DNA of 6,878 bases, taken from assembly GCA_029777755.1 (NCBI GenBank), contig JAKORQ010000572.1, positions 1 to 6,878 of the forward strand, in the 5' to 3' direction. Below, piece by piece: positions 1 through 6,780 of this stretch. Both the position numbers and the translations under genes were made by a program. Position 1 is the stretch's first letter. Each line of letters opens with the position of its first letter. Under the pieces are notes generated by a model. It ran no database searches, had not been told where the DNA came from, and saw nothing but the letters and a program-made list of their open reading frames with translations. Source of the stretch: Planctomycetota bacterium. GTDB taxonomy: Bacteria; Planctomycetota; Phycisphaerae; Tepidisphaerales; Tepidisphaeraceae.

Positions 1-1
1 C

Positions 2-214
2 TTTTACACGCGAAACCAGCAAACAATGTCGGTATTCGTGTTCCCCACTGGCCGAATCTCCCCTGAAGCCGTAGCCGCCTGCAGCACCAAGAATGACTAT
101 CGCACCGCAATTCGCCCGCTGCCCGATGCCACGCTGTTTGTCGTGGGCCGCTGTCCTTCCGGCAAGCTTTCCCAGACCGAAATCGAGCAGGTAGCGTCTT
201 TGTTTGCTCACTAA
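2..214 (+). CDS. C-terminal fragment of an unidentified protein, possibly an anti-sigma-factor-like regulator
   Basis: The reading frame is open from the left edge (first full codon at base 2) to a TAA at 212-214, so this is probably the last 70 residues of a longer protein. An internal ATG at 26 has no Shine-Dalgarno sequence in front of it and is unlikely to be the start. The fragment has a hydrophobic strand (SVFVFP), two Cys residues, a second strand (TLFVVGRCP) and a closing helix (SQTEIEQVASLF). A tail of the form 'YxxxxxxxSVFVFP ... strand ... helix' recalls the C-terminal domain of small membrane anti-sigma factors of the zf-HC2/RsiW type, but that is memory of a pattern and is weak. 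No zinc-finger or membrane segment is visible because the N-terminus lies outside the window. The ferritin gene follows 93 bp downstream on the same strand. Coding is likely; the function is uncertain. Confidence 0.5.
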   Translation, partial: FYTRNQQTMSVFVFPTGRISPEAVAACSTKNDYRTAIRPLPDATLFVVGRCPSGKLSQTEIEQVASLFAH

Positions 215-307
215 CCGAAGGATCGCTGCCTACCATTGATAGCAGGCTCTGCGTTGACCGTTCACGCGACTGCTTTATCGAATCGTTTACACTTGGAGAC
301 ATAGCGC

Positions 308-808
308 ATGGCACTGCACAAGGACGTTGAGGCTGTCCTCAATCGGCAACTCGTGAAGGAATTTGACGCGGAGATGGTCTACCTGGGCATGGCCATCTAC
401 TTCGACAAGGAACTGTACAAGGGGTTCGCGGCCTGGTTCCGCAAGCAGTCGAGCGAGGAACGCACTCACGCTATGCGCCTGGTGGATTACATTCTCGATC
501 GCGGCGGCAACCCCATCATCCCTGCGGTGGCCGCCCCCAAGATCGACTACGGCTCGGCCGTGGAAGCCTTCAACGCCGCCCTCGCCCATGAGCAGGCGAA
601 TACCGCCGGCATCTACGAGTGCCTCGCCACCGCCCAGAAGGTCAACGACCCGGCCACGGTGGAGATGCTCCAGTGGTTCGTGAAGGAGCAGGTGGAGGAA
701 GAAAAGTGGGCCGAAGAATACGCCCGCATGGTCGAGAAGATCCACAACTCCATCGGCGGCATGTACCAGTTCGACCACCGCGTCGGCAAGGTGGCCAGGG
801 GCGAATAA
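308..808 (+). CDS. ftn: Bacterial non-haem ferritin (FtnA-like iron storage protein)
   Basis: The product is a 166-residue cytoplasmic ferritin, the normal length for bacterial ferritins, which form 24-subunit shells that oxidise Fe(II) and store it as a ferric mineral. The residues that bind iron in E. coli FtnA all appear, shifted by one position: E18, Y25, E51 and H54 (in SEERTH), E95 (in HEQ), and E127, Q128, E130 and E131 (in KEQVEEEKW). No haem-ligand Met of the bacterioferritin type is evident, so FtnA-like is preferred over Bfr. The four-helix pattern is complete and ends with a short C-terminal tail (GGMYQFDHRVGKVARGE). The ATG at 308 is preceded by GGAG at 295-298, 9 nt upstream. 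The gene appears monocistronic or follows the fragment on its left; it converges with the acyltransferase gene on the right. I found no convincing Fur box in the 93-bp upstream gap. The identification is firm; the exact subfamily is slightly less so. Confidence 0.95.
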   Translation: MALHKDVEAVLNRQLVKEFDAEMVYLGMAIYFDKELYKGFAAWFRKQSSEERTHAMRLVDYILDRGGNPIIPAVAAPKIDYGSAVEAFNAALAHEQANTAGIYECLATAQKVNDPATVEMLQWFVKEQVEEEKWAEEYARMVEKIHNSIGGMYQFDHRVGKVARGE

Positions 809-825
809 AGCCCGGCCACGGGCCT
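804..825 (-). terminator. Short GC hairpin with T-rich tail, probable terminator of the acyltransferase gene
   Basis: Read on the minus strand, the stop codon is followed at once by a hairpin. GCCCG (823-819) pairs with CGGGC (814-810) around a TGGC loop, and a G-U and an A-U pair extend the stem to 7 bp. It runs into TTTATT (809-804). This is the form of a small intrinsic terminator, but the stem is short and the T-tract is interrupted. It overlaps the ferritin stop codon (806-808). On the plus strand no T-run follows, so it would not serve ferritin well. Confidence 0.45.
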
Positions 826-1501
826 AGCTGGCGGGAACCACCTGGACTTCGCCAGCCTTTGCTTCGGCTCGTTGCTGCGTCTCGTTAAGACTCCGCTCGC
901 ACAGGACCCGATACTGCTCCAACTCGCTGCGCGACAGGTCAGCGGGAACAGTTATGGGCGTACCGCAGCAGACATATATGGGCATGAATGGCTTGGGAAT
1001 GGCGAGCCGATCCCAGCTATTGGCCCGCCATGCTCCCTTGGCCGCGAGTCCCAGCGGCACGATGCGAACCCCCGCCCGCGAAGCGAGATAAACCGGTCCC
1101 ATCTGCATCTTCCTGCGCGGGCCGCGCGGTCCGTCCGGCGTGACCGCCAGGTGTGACAGGCGCGACTGCTCGATCATCTGGCGCAGCGCACGATCCCCGC
1201 CACGTGTGCTGGACCCTCTGATGGCTCCACTTCCCAGGCAGCGAATGATCTGGGTGATCAGCTCGCCATCGCGATGCTGGCTGATGAGCACGGGAATGTT
1301 GTACCTGGCATAGCAGCCGGCCATCGAAACCAATGTCTCATGCCAGAAGATATACAGGTTGCGGAGTCCCCCGGTACGGCGCGGGTGTATGGTGGGATCC
1401 TCGTACTCCTCGCGCACCGGCGACATCGACATCCAACCGCGCAGCCAGAGGCTAAGGATGAAAGCCGCCGACCTGATTGCTAATGGATGCCTTATCTTCA
1501 T
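824..1501 (-). CDS. DUF374-family lysophospholipid acyltransferase-like protein
   Basis: This 225-residue protein belongs to the DUF374 group of the LPLAT superfamily (the COG2121 type). Members are thought to be membrane-associated acyltransferases related to those acting on lysophospholipids or lipid A; the exact acceptor is unknown. Diagnostic segments occur in the family order: FWHE at about residues 52-55, SQHRDGE at 74-80 (the candidate catalytic His/Asp region), RGSSTRGG at 95-102, TPDGPRGPRR at 121-130, a SWDR segment near 162-165 and IPKPF near 168-172. The N-terminus (MKIRHPLAIR, then a hydrophobic stretch AAFILSLWL) could be a membrane anchor. I chose the ATG at 1501 because this beginning resembles planctomycetal homologues. 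An upstream in-frame TTG at 1549 would put the coding start 3 bp from the tRNA 3' end. No strong Shine-Dalgarno precedes 1501. The gene lies 50 bp downstream of tRNA-Arg on the same strand and may be co-transcribed with it. Confidence 0.88.
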   Translation of the reverse strand: MKIRHPLAIRSAAFILSLWLRGWMSMSPVREEYEDPTIHPRRTGGLRNLYIFWHETLVSMAGCYARYNIPVLISQHRDGELITQIIRCLGSGAIRGSSTRGGDRALRQMIEQSRLSHLAVTPDGPRGPRRKMQMGPVYLASRAGVRIVPLGLAAKGAWRANSWDRLAIPKPFMPIYVCCGTPITVPADLSRSELEQYRVLCERSLNETQQRAEAKAGEVQVVPAS

Positions 1502-1551
1502 GCCGTGTGCGGGGGCAGAGGAAGCGTGATGCCCCCTATACAAGCCCAAAG

Positions 1552-1625
1552 TACCCGCGACAGGATTCGAACCTGTGACCTCCGGTTTAGGAAACCGATG
1601 CTCTATCCAACTGAGCTACGCGGGC
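1552..1625 (-). tRNA. tRNA-Arg (anticodon CCT)
   Basis: On the minus strand the segment folds as a full cloverleaf. The acceptor arm GCCCGCG (1625-1619) pairs with CGCGGGT, with a G-U pair at position 1-72, and the discriminator is A at 1552. The D-arm is AGCTCAGTTGGATAGAGC. The anticodon stem TCGGT/ACCGG (closed by one T-G pair) frames a 7-nt loop, TTCCTAA, with U33 and purine 37. The T-arm contains the canonical GGTTCGAATCC. The anticodon CCT (1591-1589) reads AGG, so the tRNA carries arginine. The 3' CCA is not encoded: the bases after the discriminator are C, T, T. Nothing suggests an integrated element or a duplicated 3' end in this window. Confidence 0.96.
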
Positions 1626-1628
1626 GTA

Positions 1629-1642
1629 TCGCCGATCGGCGA
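1629..1642. repeat. 14-bp perfect palindrome just upstream of tRNA-Arg
   Basis: TCGCCGATCGGCGA is its own reverse complement. It ends 4 bp before the first base of the tRNA. In the RNA it could fold as a 5-bp stem with a GATC loop in the leader, and in DNA it could be a protein-binding site. It lacks a T-tract, so a terminator for the operon upstream is unlikely. The function is unknown. Confidence 0.5.
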
Positions 1643-1655
1643 ACAAAGTGCGACT

Positions 1656-1683
1656 AATGTACTACGCAGCGGGCAGGAGGCAA
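1656..1683 (-). promoter_or_regulatory. Possible sigma-70-type promoter for tRNA-Arg
   Basis: On the minus strand TTGCCT (1683-1678) and TACATT (1661-1656) are separated by 16 bp, and each matches the housekeeping consensus at four of six positions. Transcription would begin near 1649, giving a leader of about 24 nt that contains the palindrome before the tRNA. The placement is sensible, but with partial matches in both boxes this is only a candidate. Confidence 0.3.
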
Positions 1684-1698
1684 GGCGGCGGTTTTGCA

Positions 1699-2670
1699 TT
1701 AAATGGCCGGGCTGCGCGCAGATTCCCTTGCGCGAATGACCCACCTGGTCGGGCTAAGTTCCTCTTCAAGGCTCAGTGGCATTGGAGGTCCACCGGTCAG
1801 TGAGGCCAGCAGGCGCGACAGGTATGTGGGGGCGTTGGCCGACGTGTCCAGCGGCCCGCGATCTTCCGATCCCACCACCAGCCGCGTGCGTGTGCCGCCA
1901 TCGGTGGCCTCAACCATCCCGAGCGTACCGAAGATGCGCAGGGTCTCGTTGCCCCAGATGCCAAAGCCGCGCGGATTGAGGTAATTGGCGATGGCGCAGG
2001 CAACGCCGCCGTTGGCCAACCGCATCATCATCGTGGTGGCCATGTGAAGCTCGCCCTCGCACGGGTTGCCCAGCTTTGTCTGCACTGCCGAGATTCCCGT
2101 AATCCGGACACCTGCAACATGCTCGACCATGCGCAGGGCATGCACGCCATTCTGCAGGATCAGCCCGCCATCGACTTCCTCATCCTGCGGCCGGGCATCG
2201 TGATATGGATATGACTTTTGCGCAAGCACCTGCACAACCGTCCCGATCACGCCCGATTGCACAACCTGGCGCATCGCGAAATATGGCTGTTCAAAGGCTG
2301 TACCGGCCATCTCGTGGAAGCGCTTTCCCGTGCGATTGGCCGTATCGATCAGCGCATCGAGCTCCTTCTCGGTCATCGCGCATGGTTTCTCGGCGTAGAC
2401 ATGCTTGCCTGCCTGCAGGCAGCGCATGGCGTCGGCCGCCTGGCCACGTCGCCGGGGAGAACAGAGGCATACAAGATCCACGCGCTCGTCGCGCAGGATG
2501 TCATCGAGGCTGTCGTAATGACGAACATCCCCCGTCGCGAGCCCTGACGGCAGCTTGCTGGCATCAAATGCAGCCGTCGCCACCAACCTTGCGCGCGGCT
2601 GCTGGGGCAGCTCATTGTGCACCTGATGGCCGTTATCGCCGTACAGCGCTACGCCTATCGGCATCGTCAT
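1699..2670 (-). CDS. Gfo/Idh/MocA-family NAD(P)-dependent oxidoreductase (third complete unit of the sugar gene cluster)
   Basis: This 323-residue protein has the two-domain layout of the Gfo/Idh/MocA family, which oxidises, reduces or epimerises sugars and related polyols with NAD(P). The N-terminal Rossmann domain opens with VALYGDNGHQVHN, an unusual glycine loop (G11, G14). The hallmark EKP is present at 94-96 (GKHVYAEKP), supplying the catalytic Lys95. In the C-terminal domain the usual GGxxxDxGxHxxD motif reads GGLILQNGVHALR: His177 is kept but the usual first Asp is Gln173 and the last is Arg180. No signal peptide is seen, so it should be cytoplasmic. The ATG at 2670 has AAAGG (2684-2680) 9 nt upstream; an ATG at 2664 is a close alternative, and a TTG at 2700 is less likely. 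It begins 33 bp after the stop of another Gfo/Idh/MocA gene and is probably translated from the same mRNA. The substrate is unknown. Confidence 0.88.
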   Translation of the reverse strand: MTMPIGVALYGDNGHQVHNELPQQPRARLVATAAFDASKLPSGLATGDVRHYDSLDDILRDERVDLVCLCSPRRRGQAADAMRCLQAGKHVYAEKPCAMTEKELDALIDTANRTGKRFHEMAGTAFEQPYFAMRQVVQSGVIGTVVQVLAQKSYPYHDARPQDEEVDGGLILQNGVHALRMVEHVAGVRITGISAVQTKLGNPCEGELHMATTMMMRLANGGVACAIANYLNPRGFGIWGNETLRIFGTLGMVEATDGGTRTRLVVGSEDRGPLDTSANAPTYLSRLLASLTGGPPMPLSLEEELSPTRWVIRARESARSPAI

Positions 2671-2703
2671 TGCCTGGTACCTTTGATCTCTCGCCTGCAA
2701 CGT

Positions 2704-3789
2704 CTATCCACGGCAGCCTGTCGCAGGGCATTCCGTCTTGATCTGCGGCATCACGACCGGTTCCGTGCGGCCGCTCGACTCAGCCCTGGCCATGGCCGCG
2801 ATGACGGCCACACCAGCGACGATCTGCCGGGCATCAAGTTCCTCGGGCAGCGCCTCGCCGCGCACGGCACGATATAGCGCCTCCCACTGGTACTCGCCGC
2901 TCCGCTGCCATCGTGGCACGGTGCACTGCTCCACTATGCGCGAGCCGCTGCCATCCCGCATGACCAGTTCCATGCTCACGCTCGAGGGATCATGGGCAAC
3001 CAGCCCGCAGTTGCGGTAGATCGTGCCGCGTTCATAGCTGACGCGAAGCGAATCACGGTACGGCGCACCATCGTCGATACAAAAGGAGACCACGATATTG
3101 GCGATCGCCCCGCCCTGGAAGCGAACGGCCATGCTGGCATTGTCGGGAGTCGGCCGGCCGGTACGAATGCGAGAATGCGTCACCTGCACTGTCTCGGCGA
3201 TGCCAAGCAATCGCACCAGGTCGTTGATGCCGTAGATACCCAGCCTCATGATCGGCGCCACCGGGCAACGCACCGGGTCATCGTACCAGGAGCCATCGGC
3301 CTGTTCGTGATAGCTGGCGGAGGTGGAAAACTCCGCCGAAACCGCCCTGCCAAGCAAGTACTGCTGCTGCCACTGGATGAACTTCGCCAGGTCAGGCGGG
3401 CAAAGCGGCGCAGGTGAGTTAAGGTGCACCACTTTGCCCGCTGCCTTTGCTTCTTCCAAAGCGGCCGCCGCCTCGGCTGGATCAATCTCGAACGGTTTGG
3501 TGGTCAGCACATGCTTTCCCGCACGCACGGCCGCCCGCACCATCCTGGCGCGTCCGCCCGGCGGCGTGAACAGCCCGATGACGCTCAGGGTCTCATCCTT
3601 GAGCATCTCATCAAGCGACGCATACACTGGCACCTTATACTTGCTCGCCGCCGCCTGCGCCTTGTCGCGATCCAGGTCGCATACACCCGCAAGCTCAAAG
3701 TACGCCGAGCCTTCACCAGTGGCGATCTGGCTGTCGATAAGGTGCTGCCCAAATCGCAGGCCCACCATCCCGATCCGCAACTTCTCCAT
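2704..3789 (-). CDS. Gfo/Idh/MocA-family oxidoreductase with a glucose-fructose-oxidoreductase-like active-site Tyr
   Basis: This 361-residue protein starts with a clear Rossmann fingerprint (RIGMVGLRFG, residues 5-14), followed by an acidic strand end (GVCDLD, 35-40) as expected for NAD(P) binding. The family EKP motif appears as TKP (GKHVLTTKP, Lys98). In the C-terminal domain the usual DxGxHxxD reads RLGIYGIND: Tyr186 replaces His and Arg182 replaces Asp. A GIYGxN segment with catalytic Tyr and Lys is known in Zymomonas glucose-fructose oxidoreductase, so Tyr186/Lys98 may be the working pair here. No signal peptide or Tat motif is present, unlike that periplasmic enzyme, so this one is probably cytoplasmic. 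The ATG at 3789 has AAGAAGG (3803-3797) 7 nt upstream. It lies 28 bp downstream of the glycoside hydrolase gene and 33 bp upstream of its paralogue, as in an operon. Its low similarity to that paralogue suggests a different step and not a recent duplication. The family is sure; the reaction is not. Confidence 0.9.
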   Translation of the reverse strand: MEKLRIGMVGLRFGQHLIDSQIATGEGSAYFELAGVCDLDRDKAQAAASKYKVPVYASLDEMLKDETLSVIGLFTPPGGRARMVRAAVRAGKHVLTTKPFEIDPAEAAAALEEAKAAGKVVHLNSPAPLCPPDLAKFIQWQQQYLLGRAVSAEFSTSASYHEQADGSWYDDPVRCPVAPIMRLGIYGINDLVRLLGIAETVQVTHSRIRTGRPTPDNASMAVRFQGGAIANIVVSFCIDDGAPYRDSLRVSYERGTIYRNCGLVAHDPSSVSMELVMRDGSGSRIVEQCTVPRWQRSGEYQWEALYRAVRGEALPEELDARQIVAGVAVIAAMARAESSGRTEPVVMPQIKTECPATGCRG

Positions 3790-3817
3790 GATCCAACCTT
3801 CTTCCCGTTACCAGGGG

Positions 3818-6709
3818 CTATTCAAACTTCCAGGGGATCTCCGTGCTGTAGCCAGTCATCCAGTACGGCTGGAACGCGGAGAAGTCAACCTTGTTGGCGC
3901 CACGGCCCTGGCTGCTGAAGATCCCGTTCCATCGACCATACGGAAGCTTCACCTCCGCGCCGGCTATCGTGCTGCCGGGAGAAGCATCAATCTCAGGCAT
4001 CAGCGACAGCGGGATCGCCACCTCGTATGTCGTCAGCCCCGCATCATCGTCCCGCACGACCACTACCTTCACGCCCGTGGCCACGCCCTGGTCGATTCCC
4101 TTCATCGGGCTGAAGGGATAGCGGTGACGGAACGGACTGCCGGGCCGACGGAAAATCCATGCCTGCGTCCCGCCCTGCCGGGTCTCGTAGAACCCCAGCA
4201 GGTAGTCAGTCCTGCGCATCTGGTAGTGCCGATGGCGTGGATCGTCTGGCGGGTAGATATAGTCCTCTGGATTCTCCACTACATCCAGCGCGAGCTGCAG
4301 GTTTTCACCTGAGAACGCCCACCCGGGCGAACGCTTGTAGGCATACCCGCCGGGATGCAGCTCATACCAGTCGTCGCGAGTCTGGTCCCAGGGCAGGTCA
4401 GGTCGCTTGGCAGAGCGGACCTGCGCCGCGACGTACAGGAACTTGTCATCGTAAGCCATCGTCCATCGACCCATGGCATCTGCGTCGGGACTGTTGGTCA
4501 ATACCTCCCAGGGCATGGCGGCCGCGATTTCGTCAGACCCAGTGGATCCCTTCACCACCACAGGCTCGACGCCCGCGGCTATCCAGTCATTCAGATCGCC
4601 GTCCATGGTTGGCGTGAAGCGGGCGATACGCCGCACCTGCATCATCTCGCTGTGATGCCAGGAGCCAAGCGGCGTGCTGACGTCGATCCGCAGCGGCAAT
4701 CTCCCGCCTGCCAGCTTTGCAGGACCGGCGATCTTCACCTTCGTCTCAAACGTGCCGCCGGACGCTATCGAGCCGGTATTGAAGGTGGCCGGCTCCAGGG
4801 AATATCCATCGGGGACCTGAAGCGTTACATCAGCCACGACGCCCGAGGGCATGGGGTTAAACACGCGAACCGTAAACTCGGCTCCCCTGTCCAGCGGCGA
4901 GGTGGGGTCAAGCACCGCAATGTGCAGGGGCTTCTCGTAGCGCAGCACCTCCAGTGTAGAGGCAACCTGACGCAGAGGCTCGACGGAATCTGCGGTAACA
5001 TACACAGGCTGGGTGTTGAAGGGGATGACCGCCGTGCGGTCGTCGCCGATATCGATCGGGTTGCCGAACTTGTCAAACAGGCCCGTCACACCCTCAGGAA
5101 GCGTAACCCGCGCCCGTGCATCGCTGCCGGCGTTCAGTTGCCACCATGGGGAGCTCTGCACCTCGATGCTCTGGCCAAACATCAGGAGAACCGCCTGGTG
5201 GGTGGCCTCAGGCGTACTGGGATGCTGCCGCGTGAACAGGAACTGGTACGGCAGAGCATCCGGCCGGAGTTGCTCCGGCGGAAGCGCCATCCCCTCCAGC
5301 ATGTGGGCGGCGGTGTTGTAGCCCACGGCATTCGGCTGCGGAACACGATCCGGCACACTTTCCGGATCCTTCGGCCGGTAGTAGCTGCCAGCCACGGCGC
5401 CGTCAGCGAAGAAGTTGCTCAGGACGACCACGTTCACCTTCTTCACGCCGCGTGCGGCCTCAAAAGCCATCCACTGCACGCTCCTGTCGGTTAGCGCGGT
5501 ATACCAGACCTCCGTGTTCCAGATCGGGACGTTGTCAGGTACCAGGCGGTGAACCTGTGCCCCCGCGGGCCCGCGGACACCGTGCACCGTGATGAAGTCG
5601 GTGTAGCTCTGCCAGGACGGGTCAGAGAGCATGTTGTCCACGAAGTTCATGTCAGAGTCATTGCCGCCGACTATGACCGTGGGATCGGCACGCATCACGC
5701 CCAGCTTCGCCATCCGCTGGAGGTTGCGATAGTGTGCACCGGTGCCGCCCCACCCGGATATGCCACCGTCCTCCCACGGCTCGTTCCAGACGTTGACGGC
5801 GCGGATGGTATCCTTGTACCGCTCGATCAGGCGGGTGAAGAACTCGGCGAAGTTCCCGTAGTGATCGGGTGACGGCGTGTGATCCTTCTTGGTGGTGTGC
5901 GGCCGCGGCCACGGCAGTTCGCCATAGCTGCGCATCCACTTGGGCACACCGCCGCCGAGGTACATCGCCAGCATCCCGTATTCGCGGATGACCTCGATCT
6001 CCTCGTCAAACTCCTTCCAGTCCCATTCACCAGGCTTCGCCATGATGCGCGCGATGTTCTCGCCGCAGCGGGTCCACTTCACGCCCAGCTTGGCCATAGT
6101 CGCCAGCTCAATCTTTCGCTGCCAGGTGCGCGTCCCGCGGGCGTCGCCGAAGAACAGCGAATCGGGCATCTGTTGCTTTGCGATCGGGTGCAGGATGGCC
6201 ACATTCGTGATCCACTTGGTGACCCCCTCCCCGGTGGTGAGGAACATGGCGAGAACGCCATAGCGATCGGAAGGCGCCTGGCGGGTGATGGTCTTGGTGA
6301 CCTGCTTGCCCGGCTCGATTGTCAGCTTCTCCAGGGGCAGTTCCGACTCGACGCCAAGACTGGTGTAGCGCACGCCACCTGTCTCGTCGAACTTCTCATC
6401 ACCGATCCACACCCAGTGGAGTGTGCCGGACAGCTCTATGGCCTTGTCGGCCGAGTCCGCCGCCTCAAACGTCATGTTCAGTTCGATCGGGTTTCCCGGC
6501 AGGTAGCAGCGGTCCGATTCGTTTGCTCGGATGGTGATGCGCCAGGGAACCTCAGGCCCCTGCGGAGTGTTGAAATTGGCGCCAATGGTATTGTGCCCCT
6601 TCCATGCAATATCCGGCATGGTGAAGTCGGCCGCGAACAGCGGGACCGACATCACCGCCGACAGGAACGCAGCTCCCATCCGCACACACATCGCTCTCTT
6701 TCGGCTCAC
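3818..6709 (-). CDS. Exported multi-module glycoside hydrolase (clan-A-like barrel, NEW3-like and CBM9-like modules)
   Basis: Residue numbers count from the GTG at 6709 (963 aa). An n-region with several Arg/Lys and a hydrophobic core (AAFLSAVMSVPLFAA, to about residue 27) form a Sec signal peptide. After a beta-rich segment (about 28-180) comes a TIM-barrel-like domain (about 185-460) with a GVKWTR strand, GGGVPKWM, the clan-A signature VWNEPW with E310 as likely acid/base, and IWNTEVWYT with E400 as likely nucleophile, 90 residues apart; both point to a retaining hydrolase. A segment near 541-572 (LFDKFGNPI ... QPVYVT) resembles the beta-sandwich that follows GH39-like barrels. Residues about 596-678 look like a NEW3 (NPCBM-associated) domain, and about 700-963 like a CBM9/DOMON-type module (MDGDLNDW, MAYDDKFLYVAAQV, ENLQLALDV, YEVAIPLSLM). 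It heads a cluster with two sugar oxidoreductases. An ATG at 6784 would add 25 residues. GH family and substrate are not assignable by eye. Confidence 0.85.
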   Translation of the reverse strand: MSRKRAMCVRMGAAFLSAVMSVPLFAADFTMPDIAWKGHNTIGANFNTPQGPEVPWRITIRANESDRCYLPGNPIELNMTFEAADSADKAIELSGTLHWVWIGDEKFDETGGVRYTSLGVESELPLEKLTIEPGKQVTKTITRQAPSDRYGVLAMFLTTGEGVTKWITNVAILHPIAKQQMPDSLFFGDARGTRTWQRKIELATMAKLGVKWTRCGENIARIMAKPGEWDWKEFDEEIEVIREYGMLAMYLGGGVPKWMRSYGELPWPRPHTTKKDHTPSPDHYGNFAEFFTRLIERYKDTIRAVNVWNEPWEDGGISGWGGTGAHYRNLQRMAKLGVMRADPTVIVGGNDSDMNFVDNMLSDPSWQSYTDFITVHGVRGPAGAQVHRLVPDNVPIWNTEVWYTALTDRSVQWMAFEAARGVKKVNVVVLSNFFADGAVAGSYYRPKDPESVPDRVPQPNAVGYNTAAHMLEGMALPPEQLRPDALPYQFLFTRQHPSTPEATHQAVLLMFGQSIEVQSSPWWQLNAGSDARARVTLPEGVTGLFDKFGNPIDIGDDRTAVIPFNTQPVYVTADSVEPLRQVASTLEVLRYEKPLHIAVLDPTSPLDRGAEFTVRVFNPMPSGVVADVTLQVPDGYSLEPATFNTGSIASGGTFETKVKIAGPAKLAGGRLPLRIDVSTPLGSWHHSEMMQVRRIARFTPTMDGDLNDWIAAGVEPVVVKGSTGSDEIAAAMPWEVLTNSPDADAMGRWTMAYDDKFLYVAAQVRSAKRPDLPWDQTRDDWYELHPGGYAYKRSPGWAFSGENLQLALDVVENPEDYIYPPDDPRHRHYQMRRTDYLLGFYETRQGGTQAWIFRRPGSPFRHRYPFSPMKGIDQGVATGVKVVVVRDDDAGLTTYEVAIPLSLMPEIDASPGSTIAGAEVKLPYGRWNGIFSSQGRGANKVDFSAFQPYWMTGYSTEIPWKFE

Positions 6710-6717
6710 TCGTGGCT

Positions 6718-6723
6718 CTCCTT
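6718..6723 (-). promoter_or_regulatory. Shine-Dalgarno sequence supporting the GTG start of the glycoside hydrolase
   Basis: AAGGAG lies 8 nt upstream of the GTG at 6709, an ideal spacing. The competing ATG at 6784 has AGGAGG only 4 nt upstream. Because the GTG start also yields a compact signal peptide (the ATG form would put 36 residues before the hydrophobic core), this site is the main reason for choosing 6709. Confidence 0.6.
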
Positions 6724-6780
6724 CATGCAAATGCCCACATGGCAATGTCCGCCTGCCAACTGTTTTCCTTGCACTGCGAA

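Noticed and set aside
254..284. TTGACC as a -35 box for ferritin
   Set aside because: No acceptable -10 hexamer lies 16-18 bp downstream; the best candidate, TATCGA, matches only the first three bases.
287..778. Minus-strand frame of 163 codons opposite ferritin
   Set aside because: Ferritin on the plus strand has every ferroxidase residue; the opposite frame is a His/Leu/Val-rich mirror of it.
1502..1549. Upstream TTG start (1549) adding 16 residues to the acyltransferase
   Set aside because: It would begin 3 bp from the end of the tRNA, and the remembered homologues begin at the internal MKIRHP.
1552..1625. tRNA-Arg as an attachment site for an integrated element
   Set aside because: There is no integrase gene and no direct repeat of the tRNA 3' end in the window.
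3323..4312. Long plus-strand open frame (329 codons) antisense to the second oxidoreductase and the end of the hydrolase
   Set aside because: It spans the junction of two well-supported minus-strand genes, its protein is rich in Arg/Ser/Pro with no recognisable domain, and GC-rich genes commonly leave such open antisense frames.
4355..5494. Plus-strand open frame of 379 codons inside the hydrolase gene
   Set aside because: The composition (many Arg, His, Gly and Val) is that of an antisense shadow, and the minus strand has clear catalytic motifs and domains over the same bases.
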